From positions 9,122 through 73,121 of the forward strand of contig JAZRUI010000003.1 in NCBI GenBank assembly GCA_045652465.1: a stretch of 64,000 nucleotides of DNA. The letters run 5' to 3'. Below the pieces are notes generated by a model. It worked only from the letters and a program-made list of their open reading frames with translations, made no database searches and was not told where the DNA came from. Position 1 is the stretch's first letter, and each line of letters begins with the position of its first letter. Positions 24,428 through 32,562 of this stretch are shown here, piece after piece. The translations under genes and the position numbers were made by a program. This DNA is from SIG589 sp045652465 (lineage in GTDB: Bacteria > Bacillota > Clostridia > Oscillospirales > Acutalibacteraceae).

Positions 24428-25279
24428 ATGTCAAGACCCGCTAAGCCTATCGTTGCCATAATGTATGATTTCGATAAAACGCTATCAACCAAGGATATGC
24501 AGGAGTTTGGATTTATTCCAAATCTCGGCATTAGCTCGGGCGAGTTTTGGAGCGAGGTGGATAAACTGCAAAAGAGCGAAAATATGGACCCGATACTCGC
24601 CTATTTGCGCCACATGCTCAAAAAGGCTTCGGAAAAGGGTGTGCCCGTAACGCGTGACACCTTTGTTTCGCTCGGAAAGGGCATTGAATATTTCCCCGGC
24701 GTTGAGGAATGGTTCGAGCGCATCGATAACTACGGAAAAGAAAACGGGGTTATCATAGAGCATTATGTTATTTCCTCGGGTATTAAGGAGATAATCGAGG
24801 GCTCCTCCATAAAAAAGCATTTCAAAAAAATCTATGCCTGCGAATTTTTATATGATGAGAATAAGGTGGCAGTTTGGCCCAAGTTGGCGGTTAACTACAC
24901 CAACAAAACCCAGTTCCTTTTCCGAATCAACAAGGGCGTGCTCGATGTTTGGGATGATAAAAAGCTCAACGCTTTTGTGCCCGAGGAGGAAAGACGCGTG
25001 CCTTTCAGAAATATGATTTACATAGGCGACGGACTGACCGATGTTCCCTGCATGAAGCTTGTTAAAAGCAATAAGGGACAGTCGATAGCCGTTTTCCCCA
25101 AACGCGAGAAAAAGGTTGCCGCCCAGCTGATAGCCGAAAATCGCGTGGATTTTATCACCGAGGCCGACTACCGTGAGGGCAGCGAGCTTGACGGAATTAT
25201 TAAGACCATTATTGAAAAAATGGCGGTTGTTGAAAAGCTGGTAAGGCTCAACGCCAAGCATAAAAAATCGATAAGCTAA
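24428..25279 (+). CDS. HAD family phosphatase (PSP-like)
   Basis: A 283-residue HAD hydrolase of the phosphoserine-phosphatase-like branch. Motif I is YDFDKTLS (nucleophile Asp near residue 14), motif II VISSG, and motifs III/IV appear as K plus YIGDGLTDVPCM. The substrate is not predictable. Ribosome site AAGGGGGAG before ATG 24428. It probably shares a transcript with the TipAS gene. Confidence 0.85.
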   Translation: MSRPAKPIVAIMYDFDKTLSTKDMQEFGFIPNLGISSGEFWSEVDKLQKSENMDPILAYLRHMLKKASEKGVPVTRDTFVSLGKGIEYFPGVEEWFERIDNYGKENGVIIEHYVISSGIKEIIEGSSIKKHFKKIYACEFLYDENKVAVWPKLAVNYTNKTQFLFRINKGVLDVWDDKKLNAFVPEEERRVPFRNMIYIGDGLTDVPCMKLVKSNKGQSIAVFPKREKKVAAQLIAENRVDFITEADYREGSELDGIIKTIIEKMAVVEKLVRLNAKHKKSIS

Positions 25280-25283
25280 TAAC

Positions 25284-25319
25284 AAACCCCTTCGGAGCAT
25301 CTTGTTTCCGAAGGGGTTT
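25284..25319 (+). terminator. Hairpin after the HAD phosphatase gene
   Basis: AAACCCCTTCGG / CCGAAGGGGTTT is a 12-bp perfect stem (25284-25295, 25308-25319). The trailing T-run is weak. Confidence 0.55.
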
Positions 25320-25360
25320 AAAATTTATGGAATGCAAAAGTTAAATACCCTTTCTCACAC

Positions 25361-25392
25361 AAAAATAAGCAGCAGCCAAAAGGCTGCTGCTT
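25361..25392 (-). terminator. Terminator of tRNA-Pro
   Basis: AAGCAGCAGCC / GGCTGCTGCTT stem just downstream of the tRNA on the minus strand, followed by ATTTTTG. Confidence 0.85.
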
Positions 25393-25396
25393 GAGA

Positions 25397-25472
25397 TGGT
25401 CGGAGTGACAGGATTCGAACCCGCGGCATCCTGGTCCCAAACCAGGCGCGCTACCAACTGCGCTACACCCCG
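25397..25472 (-). tRNA. tRNA-Pro (TGG)
   Basis: A 76-nt tRNA with encoded CCA. The acceptor stem pairs CGGGGTG with CACTCCG (one G-T pair). The anticodon arm CCTGG-TTTGGGA-CCAGG gives anticodon TGG. The T-arm contains GGTTCGAATCC. A terminator lies downstream, and upstream four 93-bp repeats each contain a copy of its 5' end. Confidence 0.97.
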
Positions 25473-25844
25473 ATATTTATTCTTCTTGTTTTATTTTAAA
25501 ACTCTTAAAGTTGCACATTTGCATCCTGCTCAAAAATGGCAGGCATCCAACTGCGCTACACCCCGTTATTTATTCTTCTTGTTTTGTTTTAAAACTTGTC
25601 GGGTTACACATTTGCATCTTGCTCAAAAATGGCAGGCATCCAACTGCGCTACACCCCGATATTTATTCTTCTTTTTTTATTTTAAAACTCGTCGGGTTAC
25701 ACATTTGCATCCTGCTCAAAAATGGCAGGCATCCAACTGCGCTACACCCCGATATTTATTCTTCTTGTTTTATTTTAAAACTCTTAAAGTTGCACATTTG
25801 CATCCTGCTCAAAAATGGCAGGCATCCAACTGCGCTACACCCCG
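25473..25844 (-). repeat. Four tandem 93-bp repeats carrying the tRNA-Pro 5' half
   Basis: Four units of exactly 93 bp (25473-25565, 25566-25658, 25659-25751, 25752-25844) lie upstream of tRNA-Pro. Each ends with the 19-nt 5' segment of the tRNA (CGGGGTGTAGCGCAGTTGG on the minus strand), followed by CCTGC-CATTTTTGA-GCAGG, which resembles a decayed anticodon arm, and an AT-rich linker. Units 1 and 4 match over the compared segment; units 2 and 3 share a GTCGGGTTACA variant. No unit has a complete tRNA. Confidence 0.93.
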
Positions 25845-25925
25845 ATTTTTATTTGTTGTTTATTTGTTTTTTTAATGTTTATCGTTCATCGAGCGGAGCC
25901 CTCTTGCGGTTCTCGGCTATAGGCT

Positions 25926-25942
25926 CGCTACACCCCGATATT
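25926..25942 (-). repeat. Outlying copy of the tRNA-Pro 5' end
   Basis: GCTACACCCCGATATTT repeats the start of the tRNA plus flank once more, beyond the 93-bp array and next to the probable promoter. The D-arm portion has diverged. Confidence 0.7.
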
Positions 25943-25960
25943 TGAATTTAGTGCCGTTTG

Positions 25961-25990
25961 ATTATAATATAGGCGGCGGGGGTTTGTCAA
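25961..25990 (-). promoter_or_regulatory. Promoter reading through the repeats to tRNA-Pro
   Basis: Minus strand TTGACA (25985-25990), 18-bp spacer, perfect TATAAT (25961-25966). The predicted transcript would cross all repeat units before the tRNA, about 480 nt. Confidence 0.65.
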
Positions 25991-26000
25991 CAATCTTTTA

Positions 26001-26029
26001 TTGAAATGTTCATATGTTTATAGTATAAT
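26001..26029 (+). promoter_or_regulatory. Promoter of ymdB
   Basis: TTGAAA (26001-26006), 17-bp spacer, TATAAT (26024-26029). Confidence 0.65.
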
Positions 26030-26068
26030 ATTATAAACTATGGGCATTTTTTGTTGATTGGAGACTTT

Positions 26069-26842
26069 ATGAATATTCTTTGTATCGGCGATGTTTGCGG
26101 ACACGCGGGTTGCGAGCATCTCGCGCAGGTGCTGCCGACCCTTAAACGCAACGAAAAAATCGATTTTATAATAGCAAACGGTGAAAACTCCGCCGATGGC
26201 AACGGCATCCTCCCCCACTCGATGAGGGCGCTTTTTGATGCCGGGGTTGATGTTATAACGGGCGGAAACCACACCTTCCGCCGCCGCGAGATTTTCGATT
26301 ATCTCGAAAGCGAGGAGCGCCTCCTGCGCCCCGCCAATATGCCGCGCTCGGTTCCCGGAACAGGCGCTCGCATCTATGATTTCGGAAGAACGACGGTTGG
26401 CGTTATTAATCTTTTGGGAACAACCTATATGGAAAGTTTGGACTGCCCTTTCCGCGCCGCCGAAGAGCTTGTTGCTAAACTAAAATCCGATGGCGCAAAG
26501 ATAATTATTGTTGATTTCCATGCCGAGGCAACCAGCGAAAAACGCGCGATGGGCTTTATGCTCGATGGCAGCGTTTCGGCAGTTTTCGGAACCCACACCC
26601 ATATTCAAACCGCCGATGAGCAAATCCTGCCCCGCGGCACGGGATATATTACCGACCTTGGTATGACAGGTCCTGTTCAGTCGGTTTTGGGCGTTAAGCC
26701 TGAAATTATTATTGCTAAATTCAAGGATAAATTACCCGCAAGATTCGACCAAGCCGAGGGCGAATGCGCCATGGATGGCTGCATTTTCACGGTTGATGAC
26801 AAATCGGGTCTTTGCTTTAAGGCGAAGCGAGTTCGCGTTTAA
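26069..26842 (+). CDS. ymdB: TIGR00282 metallophosphoesterase (YmdB)
   Basis: YmdB-type cyclic-nucleotide phosphodiesterase known to influence biofilm and motility in Bacillus. The dinuclear metal motifs are visible: CIGDVCG (residues 4-10), ANGENSADG, TGGNHTF, DFHAEATSEK and GTHTHIQTAD. Length 257 is standard. ATG 26069 is 5 nt after GGAGA; upstream TTG codons have no ribosome site. Whether it shares a transcript with the next lipoprotein is unclear. Confidence 0.93.
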   Translation: MNILCIGDVCGHAGCEHLAQVLPTLKRNEKIDFIIANGENSADGNGILPHSMRALFDAGVDVITGGNHTFRRREIFDYLESEERLLRPANMPRSVPGTGARIYDFGRTTVGVINLLGTTYMESLDCPFRAAEELVAKLKSDGAKIIIVDFHAEATSEKRAMGFMLDGSVSAVFGTHTHIQTADEQILPRGTGYITDLGMTGPVQSVLGVKPEIIIAKFKDKLPARFDQAEGECAMDGCIFTVDDKSGLCFKAKRVRV

Positions 26843-26879
26843 TTTTTAAGCTTTATTTTTTAGAAAGGAGTTGGTCAAT

Positions 26880-28454
26880 ATGAAGTTGCGCGCTGTTTTT
26901 TGCGCTATACTGGCGCTCGCGCTTTTGCTTTGCAGCTGCGGAAAGGCCGCCGATAACGGCAGCACCCACGACAGCGACACCACCCAAGCCGAGAGCGGCT
27001 ATAATATGCAGTTAATCTTCGACCAGACCGACACCTTCAACCCCTTCACGGCCGAAAGCAAGCAAAACAAAGAGCTTTGTCTTTTATTGTTCGACCCGCT
27101 GCTGACTATTGATAACACCTTCTCCCCCGTTTATAAAATCGCGCAGTCGGTTACGGTTAACGGCAAATACTGCACCATTAAGCTTAAATCCCTTAAGTTT
27201 TCCGATGGCTCGGCGATAACCTCTAACGATGTTATCTATTCGATGAATCTCGCGCTCGAATCCAAAAACTATAAGCATTTATTATCTAATGTTTACAGCA
27301 AAAGCGCTCCCGACGGTTTCACGGTTAACATCACGATGCACAAGGCCGACCCCTATTTTGCAAACCTTCTAACCTTCCCCATTATTAAAGCGGGCAGCGA
27401 AAACAACAAAAGCGGCGATAACATCGCGCTGCCTCCCATCGGCTCGGGAAGATATGTTTTGGATGAAAAGAACTCCCTGCTCGAAGCCAACCCGCTATAT
27501 GGCGGCGAGAAAATGAGCATTAAAAAAATCGGGCTTATTAACGCGCCCGATGCCGAAAGCGCCGAGCATTATGTTTCAACCGGAGCGGTTTCGGTTTGCT
27601 ACGATGACTATAGCGACAGTTCCATTCCGCGAATGAGCGGAATTAAAGATAATGTTCCGCTTAACAACCTCGTTTTCGTTGGCATTAACATGAAAAACAC
27701 CTTCCTTCGGGATAAACACCTGCGTTATGCGATATCGAGCGCGCTCGATCGAACAAAAGCAGTTGATGATGTTTTTTATGGCAACGCGACCCCCGCAAGC
27801 GGTCCCTTTAACCCGCTTTGGGAGGCGGCTGCGGGCTTCCAAACATTGGAAATTGAGAGCAATAAAAAAATTGCTATTGAGAATTTAGAAAAAATAGGTT
27901 ATAATAATTTAGATAATGATGGATACCGACTTACCTCCGCGGGTAAGAGGGTTTCTCTATCGCTTCTTGTGAACTCGGATAACGCTACCCGCGTTGCCCT
28001 TGCAAACCTTATTATTAAGCAGCTTTCGGCGGTTGGAATCGAGGTTAAACTCAAATCGGTTCCCTATAGCGAATATCTCTCGCTTTTAAAGAGCGGCAGC
28101 TTTGAGCTATATCTCGCCGAGGTTAACCTGCTTAACAATATGGAGCTTTCGCAGTTGGTTGTTCCCGGCGGCTCTATGGCCTTTGGAATTAACCATGCCG
28201 CTGCCGCTCCCGTTGAGGGCGAGCCCGTAAGCGCCGATGGCATTAACCTCACCGCCGCAAACGCGGTTATGGGTTTCTATGAAGGAAAATACACGCTCGG
28301 CGATGTTGCCACCGCGTTTATTTCCGAAATGCCGATAATTCCCGTTTGCTACCGCAGCGGTGTTATTATGTTCACGCATAAGTTAAAGACCGTGCCCGAA
28401 AGCTCGGCCTGCGACATCTATTTAGGTATCAATAACTATTCTTTTAATAATTAG
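26880..28454 (+). CDS. ABC transporter substrate-binding lipoprotein, family 5
   Basis: Extracytoplasmic peptide- or nickel-type solute-binding protein of the OppA/DppA class. The signal peptide ends in the lipobox LLCSC (about residues 16-20). Family 5 features include LLFDPLLTIDNTFSPVYKIAQS, LKFSDGSAITSNDVIYSM and LRYAISSALDRTKAVDDVFYG. Length 524. ATG 26880 follows AAAGGAG by 9 nt. No permease or ATPase gene is adjacent, so its transporter partner lies elsewhere, or it acts as an orphan receptor. Confidence 0.88.
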   Translation: MKLRAVFCAILALALLLCSCGKAADNGSTHDSDTTQAESGYNMQLIFDQTDTFNPFTAESKQNKELCLLLFDPLLTIDNTFSPVYKIAQSVTVNGKYCTIKLKSLKFSDGSAITSNDVIYSMNLALESKNYKHLLSNVYSKSAPDGFTVNITMHKADPYFANLLTFPIIKAGSENNKSGDNIALPPIGSGRYVLDEKNSLLEANPLYGGEKMSIKKIGLINAPDAESAEHYVSTGAVSVCYDDYSDSSIPRMSGIKDNVPLNNLVFVGINMKNTFLRDKHLRYAISSALDRTKAVDDVFYGNATPASGPFNPLWEAAAGFQTLEIESNKKIAIENLEKIGYNNLDNDGYRLTSAGKRVSLSLLVNSDNATRVALANLIIKQLSAVGIEVKLKSVPYSEYLSLLKSGSFELYLAEVNLLNNMELSQLVVPGGSMAFGINHAAAAPVEGEPVSADGINLTAANAVMGFYEGKYTLGDVATAFISEMPIIPVCYRSGVIMFTHKLKTVPESSACDIYLGINNYSFNN

Positions 28455-28465
28455 GAGGTTATGTA

Positions 28466-28816
28466 ATGATTTCGTACGAGACTATCCACGGAACTGTCAC
28501 CCTTTCCAACGAGTATATGACCAAGCTCATCGGTCAGGCAGTTACATCCTGCTTCGGCGTTGTTGGTATGGTTCCCTATGGCAGCAAGCAAAAAATCCTT
28601 GGTCTTGTTTCCAAGAAAGAATATATCGACCGCGGCATCACCGTTAAAGGCGGTATGGATGGCGTTGATATCGAACTTCACATAATTGTTTCATACGGTA
28701 TGAACATAAACGCAATTGCAAAGAGCATTGTTCATAAGGTTAAATATACTGTTACCGAAGCTACAGGCATCAATGTTAACAAGGTTATTGTTAAGGTTGA
28801 CGGCATTAAAGAATAA
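28466..28816 (+). CDS. Asp23/Gls24 family envelope stress protein
   Basis: A 116-residue DUF322/Asp23 protein like B. subtilis YloU. The family pattern is present: GTVTLSNEYMTKLIGQAVTSCFGVVGM, then a central GITVKGGMDGVDIELHIIVSYGMNINA and a C-terminal VNKVIVKVDGI. It commonly precedes the yloV gene as here (34 nt). It likely associates with the cell envelope through partners; a direct activity is not known. Confidence 0.9.
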   Translation: MISYETIHGTVTLSNEYMTKLIGQAVTSCFGVVGMVPYGSKQKILGLVSKKEYIDRGITVKGGMDGVDIELHIIVSYGMNINAIAKSIVHKVKYTVTEATGINVNKVIVKVDGIKE

Positions 28817-28850
28817 CTTCGGCGCACCGAATTGAAGGAGTGTTTTAATT

Positions 28851-30518
28851 TTGTTTAACGGTAATGCTTTGCGCGATGCGATTATTTCGGGCGCAAACAA
28901 TATTTCTAACTGCAAACAACGCGTTGATGAACTCAACGTTTTCCCCGTTCCCGATGGCGACACAGGAACTAATATGTCTATGAGTATCGGAAATGCTGCT
29001 CGCGAGCTTGCCCGCCTTGAGGGCGAGAGCGTTAGCCGCGTTGCCGATGTTGCCGCTTCGGCTTTGCTTCGCGGCGCAAGAGGAAACTCGGGCGTTATTA
29101 CTTCGCTTTTATTCCGCGGTTTCTCTAAAGGCTTTAAGGGTGCCGATGAGATAACTCCTCAAAACCTCGCCGCAGCATTTAAATATGGCGTTGAATCGGC
29201 ATATAAGGCTGTTATGAAGCCGACCGAGGGCACCATTCTAACCGTTGCCCGCATCGCTTCGGAATATGCATCCAAGGCTTCCGTCAAGGGCAAGAATGCA
29301 TTAGAAGTTTTTGAGGCTGCTCTTGAGGGCGCAAACTGGGCGCTCGAACAGACCCCCGAAATGCTTCCCGTTCTTAAAAAAGCAGGCGTTGTTGACGCCG
29401 GCGGTAAGGGCTTTTGCGTTATTTTAGAGGGTATGTATTCGGTATTTAAGGATGGCGTTATTGTTGCCGCAAGCGGCGCCGATGATGAAGGCGAAGCTGA
29501 AGTTCGCAACGCTGCAGCCGAGCTTGAAACCGAAATCACCTTCACTTATTGCACCGAGTTCATCGTTACCCGCGATGAAGAATGCAAGAAAGAGCCCGCC
29601 GAGCTTCGCGCTTACCTTGAAACTATAGGTGACTGCGTTGTTGTTGTTGATGATGAGAGCATCATTAAGGTTCATGTTCACACCGACCATCCCGGCAACG
29701 CCATTGAAAATGGTCTTACCTTTGGTCCGCTCGTTAACCTTAAGATAGAAAATATGCGCGACCAGCATGAGCGCCAAAAGCACGATAAGAAGGAGCGCAA
29801 GGAAGCTCCCGCTCAAAATCGCGCTCGCACCGAGACCTATGAGCCCGCTCCCAAGGAGAATCCTGTTGGCTTCGTTTCGGTTTGCGCAGGCGACGGAATC
29901 GAGGAACTCTTCCGCGATTTAGGCGTTGATTCGCTCGTTAGCGGCGGTCAAACCATGAACCCCAGCACCGATGACATTCTAAAGGCCATCGAGCTGACCC
30001 CCGCCGAAACCGTTTTTGTTTTACCCAACAATAAAAACATCATTATGGCTGCCGAGCAGGCTATCCCGATAAGCACCCGCAAGGTTATCGTTCTTCACAC
30101 AAGAACCATCCCGCAGGGTATTTCGGCAATGCTCGCATTCGACCCCGAGGCTGACGATGAGCAAAACACCATTGCCATGCGCGCCGCCTACAAGAAGGTT
30201 AGCACCGGTCAAATCACATTTGCCGCCCGCGACTCCGACTTTGAGGGTCACCAAATTAAGAAGGGCGAGCTGCTCGCATTGGATAACGGCAAGGTTTCCT
30301 TTACCGATACCGACCTCTTCCACTGCGTTCATAAATTGACCAAGCAAATGCTTAACCGCGACAGCAGCTTCGTTACCGTTATCTACGGCGAAGATGTTCC
30401 CGACCACAAGGCCATGGCTCTCGAATCGGAGATGAAGGCCAAGTTCGGCAACAAGGTTGAGATTACCTTCATTAAGGGTATGCAACCGATTTACTACTTT
30501 ATCATCTCGGTGGAGTAA
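28851..30518 (+). CDS. DAK2 domain fatty acid kinase, YloV/FakA-like
   Basis: Phosphorylates fatty acids bound to DegV/FakB proteins. The N-terminal DAK2 (DhaL-like) domain has ELNVFPVPDGDTGTNMSMSIG with the magnesium-binding aspartates, RGARGNSGVI and VDAGGKGF. A middle domain has HVHTDHPGNAIE, and the C-terminal DegV-like DAK1_2 domain spans about residues 330-555. TTG 28851 is used, 10 nt after AAGGAG. Length 555 matches YloV. recG follows after 2 nt, a conserved order in Firmicutes. The two DegV genes at 21.7-23.4 kb are natural partners. Confidence 0.92.
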   Translation: MFNGNALRDAIISGANNISNCKQRVDELNVFPVPDGDTGTNMSMSIGNAARELARLEGESVSRVADVAASALLRGARGNSGVITSLLFRGFSKGFKGADEITPQNLAAAFKYGVESAYKAVMKPTEGTILTVARIASEYASKASVKGKNALEVFEAALEGANWALEQTPEMLPVLKKAGVVDAGGKGFCVILEGMYSVFKDGVIVAASGADDEGEAEVRNAAAELETEITFTYCTEFIVTRDEECKKEPAELRAYLETIGDCVVVVDDESIIKVHVHTDHPGNAIENGLTFGPLVNLKIENMRDQHERQKHDKKERKEAPAQNRARTETYEPAPKENPVGFVSVCAGDGIEELFRDLGVDSLVSGGQTMNPSTDDILKAIELTPAETVFVLPNNKNIIMAAEQAIPISTRKVIVLHTRTIPQGISAMLAFDPEADDEQNTIAMRAAYKKVSTGQITFAARDSDFEGHQIKKGELLALDNGKVSFTDTDLFHCVHKLTKQMLNRDSSFVTVIYGEDVPDHKAMALESEMKAKFGNKVEITFIKGMQPIYYFIISVE

Positions 30519-30520
30519 AG

Positions 30521-32521
30521 ATGAAGCAAAACATTCAATATTTAAAGGGCGTTGGCGAAAAAAGAGCGCAGTTACTTAAAAAACTGGGTATCGATTCGGT
30601 CGATGCCCTTTTGCGCTATTATCCACGCGCTTATGTTGATTATCAAAACATTAAGGATATTGGCGACTGCGAATTCTATGAAACGGTTTGCGTTAAGGCC
30701 GAAATAGTTAGTCCCATTGAGGAGAAAAAGGTTCGCCAAGGAATGGTTATCTACCGCTTTACTGCGGCGGATGAAACGGGAGAAATGAGCATTACGCTCT
30801 TTAACCAAAAATTCCTCGCGAACAAGCTGCACATGGGTAGGACCTACCTTTTTTATGGCAAGATGAATGGCGGACTTTTCCTTCGCGAGATGTCCTCGCC
30901 CGAGATTAAGGAGGAAAACTTTGCGGGAATCCACCCCGTTTACCACGCCTCCCAATCCATCTCCTCCTCGACCATCGAAAAGCTGGTTAAAACCGCGTTA
31001 ACGCTTCCTATCATCGACCCGCTACCCGACTATCTAAAAGAAAAATATAAGCTGCCCGACCTTTCCTCGGCGCTTGCTAACATTCATTTCCCAACCTCGC
31101 CCGAAGCGCTTGCCTCGGCGAGAAGAAGGCTGATGTTTGAGGAGCTTTTTCTTTTGCAAACGGGACTTTGCCTTCTAAAGCAAAGAAAAGAACAAAAATC
31201 GGGCGCGGTTATCGACCCATCCCCGCTCGGCGAGTTTTTATCCTACCTGCCCTATAAGCTGACTGCGGCGCAAGAGCGGGTTATAGGCGAATGCCTTGAC
31301 GATATGAAAAGCGGCAAGAAAATGAACCGCTTAGTGCAGGGAGATGTTGGCTCGGGCAAAACTGCGGTTGCCGCGGCGCTTATGTTCGTTTGCGCCAAGG
31401 GCGGCTACCAATCGGCTCTTATGGCGCCGACCGAGATTTTAGCCGAGCAGCATTTTAAAACCTTCAAAAAGCTTTTTGGCGATTCTCTTAATATTGCGCT
31501 GTTAACCGGTTCAACAAAGAAATCCCAAAAGGATAAAATCAAAGAGGAACTTCTAAACGGAAGCATCGACATCGTTATCGGCACCCATGCGCTGATTGAG
31601 GATAATGTTTCCTTTAATTCCCCTGCCCTTTTCATAACGGATGAGCAGCACCGCTTCGGCGTTGCGCAGCGCGACCGCCTTTCGGGCAAGCAACTGGGAG
31701 TTCACACCCTCGTTATGTCGGCAACGCCGATTCCGCGAACGCTGGGACTTATTATCTATGGCGACCTTGACATAAGCGTTATTGATGAGCTTCCCGCAGG
31801 GCGCACTCCGATTGAAACCTATCAGGTTGGAACCGCGCTTCGCGAGAGAATTTATAAATTCATAAAGAAAAACATTGCCGAAGGCAGGCAGGCATATATT
31901 ATTTGTCCCTTGGTTGAGGAGGGCGAAACCGACCTCACCTCGGCGGAGGAATACCATAAAAAACTGCTCGAGGGCGAGTTTTCGGGATACCCCATAGGTC
32001 TTCTTCACGGCAAAATGAACGCCAAGGACAAGGATGCCGTTATGAAGGCTTTTGCCGATGGCGAAATCAAGCTGCTTATCGCAACAACCGTTGTTGAGGT
32101 TGGCGTTGATGTTCCCAACGCTACGGTTTTGGCTATTGAAAACGCCGAGCGTTTCGGCCTTTCGCAGCTGCATCAGCTGCGCGGAAGGGTTGGAAGAGGC
32201 AGCCATAAATCGACCTGCATTCTCATTTCGGATGCAAAAAGCGAGAACTCCGCAACCCGTTTTAAAACCATTTGCGACACCACGGACGGCTTTAAAATCG
32301 CCGAGGCCGACCTCAATCTTCGCGGTCCCGGAGATTTCCTCGGCAAGCGGCAGCATGGTCTTCCCGACCTTAAAATTGCGAGCCTGCAAAGCGATATGAA
32401 CGCGCTTATCGTTGCCCGCGATGAAGCGGCGGCGCTTATAAGCGCTGACCCCGCGCTTTCGGAATATCCCGCCCTTCTATCGGCGGCGCGAGAGCTTTTC
32501 CGCTCCGCAAACACTCTCTAA
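30521..32521 (+). CDS. recG: ATP-dependent DNA helicase RecG
   Basis: Remodels stalled forks and Holliday junctions. The N-terminal wedge/OB domain (about residues 1-215) begins with QYLKGVGEKRAQLLKKLG. Walker A is GDVGSGKTAVA, the DExH box DEQHRFGVAQR, with SATPIPRTLGL and the C-terminal helicase motifs TTVVEVGVDVPNATVL and QLHQLRGRVGRG. The RecG-specific C-terminus FLGKRQHGLPDL is present. Length 666 is normal. Confidence 0.97.
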   Translation: MKQNIQYLKGVGEKRAQLLKKLGIDSVDALLRYYPRAYVDYQNIKDIGDCEFYETVCVKAEIVSPIEEKKVRQGMVIYRFTAADETGEMSITLFNQKFLANKLHMGRTYLFYGKMNGGLFLREMSSPEIKEENFAGIHPVYHASQSISSSTIEKLVKTALTLPIIDPLPDYLKEKYKLPDLSSALANIHFPTSPEALASARRRLMFEELFLLQTGLCLLKQRKEQKSGAVIDPSPLGEFLSYLPYKLTAAQERVIGECLDDMKSGKKMNRLVQGDVGSGKTAVAAALMFVCAKGGYQSALMAPTEILAEQHFKTFKKLFGDSLNIALLTGSTKKSQKDKIKEELLNGSIDIVIGTHALIEDNVSFNSPALFITDEQHRFGVAQRDRLSGKQLGVHTLVMSATPIPRTLGLIIYGDLDISVIDELPAGRTPIETYQVGTALRERIYKFIKKNIAEGRQAYIICPLVEEGETDLTSAEEYHKKLLEGEFSGYPIGLLHGKMNAKDKDAVMKAFADGEIKLLIATTVVEVGVDVPNATVLAIENAERFGLSQLHQLRGRVGRGSHKSTCILISDAKSENSATRFKTICDTTDGFKIAEADLNLRGPGDFLGKRQHGLPDLKIASLQSDMNALIVARDEAAALISADPALSEYPALLSAARELFRSANTL

Positions 32522-32525
32522 AAAA

Positions 32526-32561
32526 AAGAAAACACACCAATTTTCATTGGTGTGTTTTCTT
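32526..32561. terminator. Bidirectional terminator between recG and fumC
   Basis: AAGAAAACACACCAAT / ATTGGTGTGTTTTCTT is a 16-bp perfect stem with A and T tracts, placed between convergent genes. Confidence 0.88.
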
Positions 32562-32562
32562 A

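Noticed and set aside
25473..25844. Possible CRISPR array
   Set aside because: The 93-bp units are contiguous tandem copies without unique spacers and contain tRNA sequence; no cas genes are present.
25396..25945. Two long overlapping open frames with repeated residues across the tRNA-Pro region
   Set aside because: They are translations of tRNA-Pro and the 93-bp repeats in tandem, with no ribosome site and frames kept only because the period is a multiple of three.
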